From Streptomyces sp. HmicA12 (lineage in GTDB: Bacteria; Actinomycetota; Actinomycetes; Streptomycetales; Streptomycetaceae), in NCBI RefSeq assembly GCF_000373565.1, contig NZ_KB891842.1, positions 1 through 64,000 on the forward strand: 64,000 nucleotides of DNA. The letters are read 5' to 3'. Shown piece after piece: positions 16,048 to 23,627 of the stretch (the stretch's first letter is position 1; each line of letters opens with the position of its first letter). Under the pieces are notes generated by a model. It searched no databases. It had not been told where the DNA came from and worked only from the letters and a program-made list of their open reading frames with translations. A program made the translations under genes and the position numbers.

Positions 16048-17685
16048 TCACCGCGCGACCGGCGCCACAACCCACCTCAGCTTCTTGAACATGGAGTCGC
16101 GCGAACCCAGTTCGATCAGCTTCCGCGCCGCGGGATACGCCTCGTTGCCCTCGATCTCGTAACCGACCTGGAAGGTCCCCGGCACGTCCCTGATCTCCAG
16201 CCGCGCCTCGATGTCGGCCGCCGAACGCTCACTGTCCGCCGCCATCGCCGTCAGATGCGCGATCCGCCGCTGCTGCGCCTCGTCCAGCGCCTGGCGCGGG
16301 TCACGGGACCCCGGCGAGGAGAGCGCCTGCGTGCCCTTGCCCGACGGGGGCGCGACCGCCGAACTCGGGACGCGGGTGTCGCCGGTGGGCCGCCGCGTCG
16401 AGAGCGTCGCCTGGACGACGGTGCCGTCGTTGTCGAGGACCACGCGGAACTCGCCGCGCCCCGGAGTGATCACCGGTACGCCGTCGAAGGCCTGCCGGAA
16501 CGTGACGTGCGTCTGCAGCGACACCGGCTCACCGATCTGTGAGCCGTCCTTCGTGCCGGAGTTCTGCATCAGGTCGTGGACGCCGTCGACGACCAGCTCG
16601 GCACCGTCCGTGCTTTCGGGGTGCTGCTGCATGAACTGCCGGGCCAGTTCCACGGCTCGCTCGGTCGCCAGCGGCTGCGTGTTGCGGTGGTTGGCCTCGG
16701 CCAGCTTCACCCAGCGCACCGCCTGCGGCGCCGTCGAGATGAACCGGTCGCCGGAGCTCGCGCCGATCACGCCCTGCCGCTCGACCTGCACCTCTTGCAG
16801 GGCGGCCTGCGGGAAGTGGGCGAGCCGGCCGAGCGTCGCCAGCTCGTGGCTGGGGTCGCGCGGCGCGAGCTGCACGATCCGCGGGTTCGGCGGCGCCTGG
16901 GTGAGCGCCTCGCGCAGGCTTTCGCGCGCGTTGTACCAGCGCCAGGCGTACCAGGAGTCGGCGACGTGCTCGCGGTAGAAGTTCCGCTCGGAGTTGAGCC
17001 GGTTGACGGCGTCGGCCTGCGTGGGGCCCGTGGCCGCGACGGACGGGGCCTGGCCGTGGTAGATGTCCCAGCTCGCGTTGAGCCAGGCGTCGCAGTACGT
17101 CTGCCCGGCCCGCCACTTCTCCCAGAACTTCTTGCCGTAGTCGCCGCTGTCGATGCTCGTCGTCTCGAAGCCGAAGATCATCCGAGAGCCGAGGTTGGGA
17201 CCCGCCCAGGTGCGGACGGGGGAGTGTCCGTCGAGGACGCGCAGGGAGCTGCACGTCGACCAGAACACGTAGTTGGCCCGCTCGTTGCCGAAGGCCATGC
17301 GGTTGGACACGGCGTCCGAGCGGTTGTCCCACTTGGCGCCGAGCGGCGCGAAGAACACCCCGTTGCCGTCCATGCCGCCGTGGCCCGAGTGGTAGACGGC
17401 GACGACGGCGTCCATGCCGTACCGGTCCTGCCAGTTGTCGTACGTCTCCTCGTACGCCCACACCTGGGCGCCGCTGTCCGCGAACCAGAAGTTGCGGTCG
17501 TAGAACTGCTGCAGATAGGCGAGCCAGCCCGTCGCGTCCTCGTGCGTGTGCGAGAGCGGGTTCTGGTCCACGAACCTCTGGATGCTGAACGCACCCCACC
17601 AGCCGAAGGTCGAATCCCGGTCGGCCGCGCCCGGCTTGCCGGAGTCCAGTGGTGACGGACCGCGGTCCGCGTAGATCATGCGCAT
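16048..17685 (-). CDS. DUF6345-like protein with caspase-like His/Cys pair
   Basis: 545-aa protein without signal peptide or membrane span. Residues about 25-250 resemble DUF6345. Two hydrophobic strands end in VAVYHSGHGG (His102) and ANYVFWSTCSSLRV (Cys145), the arrangement of the catalytic dyad in clan CD (caspase/gingipain) peptidases. The rest, about 290-545, contains a PepSY/FTP-like part (LVVDGVHDLM, EPVSLQTHVTFRQAFDGVPV, GEFRVVLDNDGTVVQATLS) that often acts as an inhibitory or pro-region in secreted peptidases. ATG at 17685 follows AGGGGG; a TTG two codons earlier is possible. Function is not established; a peptidase-like role is my inference. Confidence 0.65.
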   Translation of the reverse strand: MRMIYADRGPSPLDSGKPGAADRDSTFGWWGAFSIQRFVDQNPLSHTHEDATGWLAYLQQFYDRNFWFADSGAQVWAYEETYDNWQDRYGMDAVVAVYHSGHGGMDGNGVFFAPLGAKWDNRSDAVSNRMAFGNERANYVFWSTCSSLRVLDGHSPVRTWAGPNLGSRMIFGFETTSIDSGDYGKKFWEKWRAGQTYCDAWLNASWDIYHGQAPSVAATGPTQADAVNRLNSERNFYREHVADSWYAWRWYNARESLREALTQAPPNPRIVQLAPRDPSHELATLGRLAHFPQAALQEVQVERQGVIGASSGDRFISTAPQAVRWVKLAEANHRNTQPLATERAVELARQFMQQHPESTDGAELVVDGVHDLMQNSGTKDGSQIGEPVSLQTHVTFRQAFDGVPVITPGRGEFRVVLDNDGTVVQATLSTRRPTGDTRVPSSAVAPPSGKGTQALSSPGSRDPRQALDEAQQRRIAHLTAMAADSERSAADIEARLEIRDVPGTFQVGYEIEGNEAYPAARKLIELGSRDSMFKKLRWVVAPVAR

Positions 17686-17975
17686 GGTCAAACCCCCTGC
17701 GGATCCCCGTGCGGACCCCCCTGGTCGGGAGGCCTCAAAGTGTCACCGCGGTGCCGTCTTGCCCAGCGCGCATTCCGGCCATGGTGACCGTGCCACGGGC
17801 GGAGTCCGGGGCCCCTCCCGCCTCTGCGACGCCGCCGCCGGCAATCGCGGGGACCGTGGAACTTCCGGCCGGGACCGGAGCGTTGTCGGCGCGTGCGCGC
17901 GGACCAGATGTGATCGGATGGTGGCCACAGCCGACCGGGAGCCGAGTCGGGCTCCGGAAACCGAAAGGAACCATC
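17686..17975. other. Divergent gap between DUF6345 and OsmC genes
   Basis: Expected to hold both promoters. The RBS AAAGGAA of the osmC-like gene is at 17965-17970. I found no clear -10/-35 pair, SigB-type box, palindrome or small gene. Confidence 0.4.
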
Positions 17976-18401
17976 GTGGCAACCACGCGCTCCGCGCACA
18001 CCGTGTGGGAAGGCAACCTCGCCGAGGGCAGCGGCACCGTCACCTTCGACTCGTCCGGCATCGGCGAGCAGGCGGTGTCCTGGCCGTCCCGCGCCGAGCA
18101 GGCGAACGGCAAGACCAGCCCGGAGGAGCTGATCGCGGCCGCGCACTCGTCCTGCTTCTCCATGGCCCTGTCGCACGGCCTGTCCGGCGCGGGCACCCCG
18201 CCCACCAAGCTGATCACCTCGGCCGACGTGACGTTCCAGCCGGGCGAGGGCATCACCGGCATCCACCTCACCGTCGAGGGCACCGTCCCGGGCCTGGACG
18301 AGCAGGGCTTCCAGGCCGCGGCCGAGGACGCCAAGAAGAACTGCCCGGTGAGCCAGGCGCTCGCGGGTACGTCGATCACGCTGACGGCCAAGCTGGGTTG
18401 A
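17976..18401 (+). CDS. OsmC/Ohr family peroxidase
   Basis: 141-aa thiol peroxidase of the OsmC/Ohr family, reducing organic hydroperoxides. The two catalytic cysteines are visible: AAHSSCFSMALSHGL near residue 56 and AKKNCPVSQALAG near residue 123. The early HTVWEGNLAEGSGTVTF and SRAEQANGKTSPEELIAAA segments are typical of the OsmC subgroup. GTG start supported by AAAGGAA. Followed by a 10-bp hairpin (18433-18464). Confidence 0.92.
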   Translation: MATTRSAHTVWEGNLAEGSGTVTFDSSGIGEQAVSWPSRAEQANGKTSPEELIAAAHSSCFSMALSHGLSGAGTPPTKLITSADVTFQPGEGITGIHLTVEGTVPGLDEQGFQAAAEDAKKNCPVSQALAGTSITLTAKLG

Positions 18402-18706
18402 GCACCTGACGCGCCCTCGGGCGTGCGTGACCGCGCCCCGGACCCGGGATGGGTTCCGGGGCGCAGTCATGTGCGGGAGCGGGGTTCACCTCTGGGTTCA
18501 CCTCCGGGTCACCTCTGGGGTTCACCTCTGGGTTCACCTCTGGGGTTCATCACGATGTGGTGATCGAAGCTGCAAGATTCACGCCTACTTCAAGCACCTA
18601 TTGTCACGATCGGCCTGCGTGGTGCAAGATTCAGCCAGCTTCGGGGACCGGCGCAGCCGCCCCTTCAGCTCCACCCACCCCGCCACCCTCGATGCCGGAG
18701 GTGTAT
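18402..18706. promoter_or_regulatory. Leader region of the ABC operon: terminator, tandem repeats and direct repeats
   Basis: In order: a hairpin ending the osmC transcript (GCGCCCCGGA 18433-18442, 12-nt loop, TCCGGGGCGC 18455-18464); about six tandem copies of a 12-nt unit GGGTTCACCTCT (18482-18551); and the 11-mer TGCAAGATTCA twice (18571-18581 and 18623-18633), 52 nt apart. The AT-richer direct repeats stand out and probably bind the operon's regulator or form part of the promoter. Confidence 0.5.
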
Positions 18707-19711
18707 GTGACGTCCCCTGCGTCCACATCGCCCGCCCAGGTCGTGTCCCGGCCCGCCGATCCACCGGATTCACGGCAGGACCACGACACCAAGGCCACGA
18801 CGCGCAAGGCACCGCTGCGTCAACGGCTGCGGCGCGACCGGATGTTGCTGCTCCTGTGCGTGCCGGGCATCGTCTACTTCGCGGTCTTCTTCTATCTGCC
18901 GCTGGCCGGCAACATCACGGCCTTCCAGGACTACCAGCCGTACCTGGGCTTCATGCACAGCCTCTGGGTCGGCGTGGACAACTTCAGCGCCCTGGTCCAG
19001 GAACCGGAGTTCTGGACCGCGGTGTGGAACACCCTCCAGATCAGCGCCGTCCAGCTGCTGCTCTACTTCCCCGCGCCGATCCTGCTCGCGCTCTTCCTGA
19101 ACTCGCTGATCAGCACCAAGACACGGCGCCTCATGCAGACCGTCGTCTACCTGCCGCACTTCCTGTCATGGGTCGTCGTGGTCAGCTTCTTCCAGCAGAT
19201 GTTCGGCGGCGTCGGCACCATCAGCAGCGTGCTGAACGACCACGGGGTGCACGTCGGCAACATCATGAACAACCCCGACACGTTCATGCTGCTCCTGACC
19301 TCGGAGTCCATCTGGAAGGACGCGGGCTGGGGAGCGATCATCTTCCTCGCCGCGATGGCCTCCATCGACACCGGGCTCTACGAGTCGGCGGCCATGGACG
19401 GCGCCGGATGGCTGCGCCGCATGTGGCACGTGACCCTGCCGGGCATCCGCCCCGTGATGGTCATGCTGCTCATCCTGCGCCTCGGCGACATCCTCTCCGT
19501 CGGCTTCGAGCAGGTCCTGCTCCAGCGGGACATGGTCGGCGCGGACGCCTCCGAAGTCCTCGACACGTACGTCTACTTCCACGGCGTCGTGGACGGCGAC
19601 TGGGGCATGTCCACCGCCGCCGGCCTGATGAAGGGCGTCATCGGCTTCGTCCTGATCGTCGTCGCCAACAAGGTCGCCCACCGGCTCGGCGAGCAAGGGG
19701 TCTATCAGTGA
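18707..19711 (+). CDS. Sugar ABC transporter permease (LplB-like)
   Basis: 334-aa inner-membrane permease of the carbohydrate-uptake type-1 ABC family, LplB/YtcP branch. It has about six spans beginning MLLLLCVPGIVYFAVFFYLP, and the EAA loop that contacts the ATPase: YESAAMDGAGWLRRMWHVTLPGI. A GTG at 18707 was chosen because GGAGG is five bases upstream; an ATG five codons earlier lacks such spacing. The stop overlaps the next permease's GTG (GTGA). No ATPase gene is in the operon, so it probably uses a shared MsiK-type ATPase, as is common in Streptomyces. Confidence 0.85.
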   Translation: MTSPASTSPAQVVSRPADPPDSRQDHDTKATTRKAPLRQRLRRDRMLLLLCVPGIVYFAVFFYLPLAGNITAFQDYQPYLGFMHSLWVGVDNFSALVQEPEFWTAVWNTLQISAVQLLLYFPAPILLALFLNSLISTKTRRLMQTVVYLPHFLSWVVVVSFFQQMFGGVGTISSVLNDHGVHVGNIMNNPDTFMLLLTSESIWKDAGWGAIIFLAAMASIDTGLYESAAMDGAGWLRRMWHVTLPGIRPVMVMLLILRLGDILSVGFEQVLLQRDMVGADASEVLDTYVYFHGVVDGDWGMSTAAGLMKGVIGFVLIVVANKVAHRLGEQGVYQ

Positions 19712-20634
19712 GCACCGCATTCGCCCCGCAGTTCCTGCGCCGCCGTCGCCGTCCCGACCGGCCCGCCTGGATGGAGCCGCCCAGCCCCGCCGGGCAGGCC
19801 GTCAAGCTGGTCGTCATCGTGGCCATGATCGTGGCCGTCGGATATCCGTTCCTGCTCGCGATCGGCACCAGCCTCTCCAGCAAGGCCGAACTCGCCGCGA
19901 ACGGCGGCTACGTACTCTTCCCGCAGCACCCCACCCTGGAGGCGTACCGGGTGGTCCTGGCCGGCGGCGTCGTCACCCGGGCCGCCCTGGTCAGCGTCGG
20001 CGTGACCCTCATCGGCACGGCGCTGAGCCTGCTGTGCACGGTGTGCCTGGCGTACGGCCTGTCGAGGCCCGGGACGTTCGGCGGCAAGCCGCTGCTGCTC
20101 GTGGTCGTCGGCACGTTCCTCTTCACGCCCGGTGTCATCCCCAGCTACCTGGTCGTGCAGGAACTCGGGCTCATCGACTCCTACGGCGCCATGGTCCTGC
20201 CGATCATGCTCAACGCCTTCAACGTCATCGTCGTACGGGCCTTCTTCCAGGGCATCCCCGACGAACTCCACGAAGCGGCCCGGCTCGACGGCGCGGGCGA
20301 ACTCGCCATCATGTGCCGCATCGTGCTGCCGCTGTCCAAGGCGGTCATCGCGGTCGTCGGCATGTTCTACGCCGTCACGTACTGGAACAGCTTCTTCAAC
20401 GCGATGCTGTACATCAACGACTCCAACAAGCTTCCCCTGCAGGTCATCCTGCGCTCGTACGTCATCCAGGGCGACACCTTCAACGCGAAGGCGCTGGGCG
20501 TGAGCGTCCTGCCCGCGACCACGGCACTGTCCATGGCGGTGCTCATCCTCGCCGTGCTGCCGATCGTCGTGGTCTACCCCTTCCTGCAGAAGTACTTCGT
20601 CAAGGGCGTGCTCACCGGAGCCGTCAAGGCCTGA
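19708..20634 (+). CDS. Sugar ABC transporter permease (YtcP-like)
   Basis: 308-aa partner permease. First span around AVKLVVIVAMIVAVGYPFLLAI, then VLFPQHPTLEAYRVVL typical of this branch, and an EAA loop LHEAARLDGAGELAIMCRIVLP. The C-terminal end VYPFLQKYFVKGVLTGAVKG-like is standard for the family. It begins at a GTG overlapping the previous stop by four bases, so the permeases are made in equal amounts. Confidence 0.9.
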   Translation: MSTAFAPQFLRRRRRPDRPAWMEPPSPAGQAVKLVVIVAMIVAVGYPFLLAIGTSLSSKAELAANGGYVLFPQHPTLEAYRVVLAGGVVTRAALVSVGVTLIGTALSLLCTVCLAYGLSRPGTFGGKPLLLVVVGTFLFTPGVIPSYLVVQELGLIDSYGAMVLPIMLNAFNVIVVRAFFQGIPDELHEAARLDGAGELAIMCRIVLPLSKAVIAVVGMFYAVTYWNSFFNAMLYINDSNKLPLQVILRSYVIQGDTFNAKALGVSVLPATTALSMAVLILAVLPIVVVYPFLQKYFVKGVLTGAVKA

Positions 20635-20688
20635 CGGCCCGTCAAGTCCCGTTTTCAATCACCTTGTTCACCGCTCCCTAGGAGAACC

Positions 20689-22341
20689 ATGCCTTCCAGC
20701 AAGTTCAACCGCAGAGGGTTCCTCGGCGCCGCCGGTGCGGCCGGCCTGACCGTCGCGGGCGGCGGCCTGCTCACCGCGTGCGGTGACGGTGGAACGACGG
20801 GAGGCGGGGCGGAGGCCTCCGCCAAGCTCAAGCTGCCCACGTACGTACCGGCGAAGGTGCCCGCACCCGACCTGGCGGGCACCGCGCAGGGCCTGGACCC
20901 GGCCTATCTGCGCTACCCCAAGGACCTGGTCAAGAGCGTGGCGAAGGCGCCCGGCGACGGCAAGCCGGTCACCTGTCTGACGGAGACGTTCACGACGCCC
21001 GCCCCGGCGATGAACCGGAACGCGTACTGGCAGGAGCTGAACAAGCGCGTCGGGTCCGAGCTGAGGCTGACGATCGTCAACGGCCTCGGCGCGGACAGCG
21101 TCTACCGCGAGAAGTTCAACGCCACCATCGCGGGCGGCGACCTGCCGGACCTGATGTGGTTCCCACCGAACCAGGGCCTGAAGAACGTCCCCGACCTGCT
21201 GCGGGCGAAGTTCCACGACCTCACCCCGTACCTCTCGGGCGACGCCGTCAAGAAGTACCCCAACCTCGCCAACATCCCCGACTACGCCTGGAAGACCGCC
21301 GTCATCAACGGCCGGATCTGGGGCTACGCCGTCCCGTACGGCCGCAGCGGCCAGGTGTACGTGGCCAACGAGGACTTCTGGAAGCCGGTCGGCGGCACGG
21401 ACTTCGAGAGCGCGCAGGACTTCTTCGACAAGGCGAAGGAACTCCTGGACACCAAGCGCAAGAAGTACGTACTGGAGCCGGCGTACGCCAATCACATCCA
21501 GCAGTTCGCGTACTGGCACGGAGCGCCGAACACGTGGAGCCTCGACGGCGGCAAGCTGACCTACTTCTTCGAGACCGAGGAGTACCTGGCCGCCATCGAG
21601 TTCGCGCTCAAATGCCAGCAGGCGGAGCTCTTCTGGCCGGACCCGAACCTCCCCACCACCCTGGAGAAGATGGAGGGCGGCTTCCTCGGCCTCCACGTCC
21701 AGTCCTTCCCCGGCTTCCTCAACGACAGCAACATGTACGACTGGCCGGAGAAGGTCGTCGTGCCCTTCGCCGCGGAGAAGGGAATGACCCCCTCCTGGGC
21801 CTACGGCTTCGGCTCGGTCGGCTTCACCGCCATCAACAACAACGTCCCCAAGTCCCGTATCCCCACGCTCCTCAAGGTCCTCGACTACCTGAGTGCCCCC
21901 ATGGGTACCGAGGAGCGGCTCTTCCTGGACAACGGCCTCGAAGGTACGCACCACACCCGGTCCAAGGACGGTGACGTGATGCTGACGAAGAAGGGCAACG
22001 CCGAGGTCCTCACGACACGGCAGGCCATCAACTTCTTCGGCAACGCCCCCGAGACCCTGTACCTGCCGAACAAGCCCGACGTCACTCGCTCCATCCACCA
22101 GGCACAGTCGGAGCTGATGAAGATAGCCAAGGTCGACCCGACGATCGGCTACTTCTCGGACACCTTCGCGCAGAAGGGCGCGTCCGCGAAGGACGAGGTG
22201 TACACGGCCATCAAGGACATCGTCGCCGGCCGCAAGCCGCTCTCCTCCTTCAAGAAGGAAGTGCTGCCCAAGTGGCGGCGCACCGCGGGCGACGCCATGC
22301 GCCACGAGTACGAGCAGGCCATCGAGAAGGGCACCAAGTGA
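20689..22341 (+). CDS. Extracellular sugar-binding lipoprotein (LplA-like)
   Basis: 550-aa solute-binding protein. The N-terminus has a twin-arginine motif NRRGFLG at residues 7-13 and a lipobox LLTAC ending at Cys31, so it is a Tat-exported lipoprotein. The long mature part (IWGYAVPYGRSGQVYVANEDFW, GSVGFTAINNNVPKSRIPTLLK) matches the large LplA-type binding proteins that serve oligosaccharides. RBS TAGGAGAACC. Its last codons overlap the oxidoreductase start (GTGA). Substrate unknown; relatives include uronate-containing oligosaccharide importers. Confidence 0.88.
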   Translation: MPSSKFNRRGFLGAAGAAGLTVAGGGLLTACGDGGTTGGGAEASAKLKLPTYVPAKVPAPDLAGTAQGLDPAYLRYPKDLVKSVAKAPGDGKPVTCLTETFTTPAPAMNRNAYWQELNKRVGSELRLTIVNGLGADSVYREKFNATIAGGDLPDLMWFPPNQGLKNVPDLLRAKFHDLTPYLSGDAVKKYPNLANIPDYAWKTAVINGRIWGYAVPYGRSGQVYVANEDFWKPVGGTDFESAQDFFDKAKELLDTKRKKYVLEPAYANHIQQFAYWHGAPNTWSLDGGKLTYFFETEEYLAAIEFALKCQQAELFWPDPNLPTTLEKMEGGFLGLHVQSFPGFLNDSNMYDWPEKVVVPFAAEKGMTPSWAYGFGSVGFTAINNNVPKSRIPTLLKVLDYLSAPMGTEERLFLDNGLEGTHHTRSKDGDVMLTKKGNAEVLTTRQAINFFGNAPETLYLPNKPDVTRSIHQAQSELMKIAKVDPTIGYFSDTFAQKGASAKDEVYTAIKDIVAGRKPLSSFKKEVLPKWRRTAGDAMRHEYEQAIEKGTK

Positions 22342-23525
22342 GCGACGACCTCCGCATCGGCGTCATCGGCCTCGGCCTGCGCAAGAACCTGGCCACCGCC
22401 GCCCACCGCCCCGGCCGGGGCTCGGTGGTGGTCGCGGTCGCCGACCTCGATCCGGCCGTACGGGCCACGGTGCCGGACGCCTACGAGGGAGCCGTGGCCG
22501 TGGAGGACTACCGCACCCTCCTCGACACCCCGGACGTCGACGCCGTCATCGTCGCCACCCCCGACGACACCCACGAGGCCATCGCCTGCGACGCGCTGCG
22601 CGCCGGCAAGCCCGTCTACGTGGAGAAGCCGCTCGGGATCTCCGTCGAGCAGTGCGACACGATCCTGCGCACCGCCCACGAGACCGGCACCCGCCTCTAC
22701 GTGGGCCACAACATGCGGCACATGGGTGTCGTGCGGACCATGCGCGACATCATCGCGCGGGGTGACATCGGCGAGCCGAAGACCGTCTGGGTGCGGCACT
22801 TCGTCAGTTACGGCGGCGACTACTACTTCAAGGACTGGCACGCCGACCGGCGACGCACCACCGGTCTGCTGCTGCAGAAGGCCGCGCACGACATCGACGT
22901 CGTGCACTGGCTGGCCGGCGGCTACACCACCCGCGTCAACGCCCTCGGCGACCTGATGGTCTACGGCGACCTGCCGCGGCGGGAGCCCGACACCCCGCGC
23001 CCCGACGGCTGGCTGCGCGAGTTCGACTGGCCGCCGGCGCAGCGCAAGGACCTGCACCACGTGGTGGACGTCGAGGACGTGTCCGTGATGAACATGCGCC
23101 TGGACAACGGCGTCATCGCCGCCTACCAGCAGTGCCACTTCAGCCCCGACTACTTCCGCAACTACACCGTCATCGGCACCGAGGGCCGCCTGGAGAACTT
23201 CGGCGACCGGCCGGGCGACGAGGTACGGGTGTGGAACACCGGCCCGAGCGGCTACCGCGCCGACGCCGACGTCGTCCACCGGGTGCCGGACGCGGCCGGT
23301 TCGCACGGCGGCGCCGACGCGAGCATCATCGGCGAGTTCTGCCGCTTCGCCCGGGACGGCGGAGTCACCGACACCGACCCGGTGGCGGCCCGGATGAGCG
23401 TGGCCGCGGGGGCCCTGGCCACGCGCTCGCTGCGGGACGGCGGCACCCCGTACGACGTGCCGCCGCTCGACCCGGAACTCGTCGCCTACTTCGCGAGCGG
23501 CCAGGTCTCCCCTCGACCGGCGTAG
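22338..23525 (+). CDS. Gfo/Idh/MocA-family oxidoreductase
   Basis: 395-aa NAD(P)-dependent sugar dehydrogenase or sugar-modifying oxidoreductase. The N-terminal Rossmann motif is GVIGLGLRKN, the nicotinamide-contacting motif is YVEKPLGIS near residue 95, and the catalytic region KAAHDIDVVHWLAGG is near residue 180. It is the fourth gene of the operon and is coupled to the binding protein, so it most likely acts on the imported sugar, for example a C3 or C5 oxidation step. GTG start within GTGA. Confidence 0.88.
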   Translation: MSDDLRIGVIGLGLRKNLATAAHRPGRGSVVVAVADLDPAVRATVPDAYEGAVAVEDYRTLLDTPDVDAVIVATPDDTHEAIACDALRAGKPVYVEKPLGISVEQCDTILRTAHETGTRLYVGHNMRHMGVVRTMRDIIARGDIGEPKTVWVRHFVSYGGDYYFKDWHADRRRTTGLLLQKAAHDIDVVHWLAGGYTTRVNALGDLMVYGDLPRREPDTPRPDGWLREFDWPPAQRKDLHHVVDVEDVSVMNMRLDNGVIAAYQQCHFSPDYFRNYTVIGTEGRLENFGDRPGDEVRVWNTGPSGYRADADVVHRVPDAAGSHGGADASIIGEFCRFARDGGVTDTDPVAARMSVAAGALATRSLRDGGTPYDVPPLDPELVAYFASGQVSPRPA

Positions 23526-23547
23526 ACCCCGTCCGTCCCGATGCCCC

Positions 23548-23568
23548 CTTGACATAGGCCCGCTCAAG
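23548..23568. promoter_or_regulatory. HAIR-like HspR operator over a TTGACA -35 box
   Basis: CTTGACA-N7-GCTCAAG matches the HspR inverted repeat HAIR (CTTGAGT-N7-ACTCAAG) in 11 of 14 arm positions. TTGACA at 23549-23554 could be the -35 box, so a bound repressor would cover the promoter. It lies 60 nt before the dnaK start. Confidence 0.62.
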
Positions 23569-23627
23569 TTTTGTGCTGGAATCCAGGACAACGTGAGCGG
23601 GCCTACTCAGGGGACAGGGGGCGCGTC

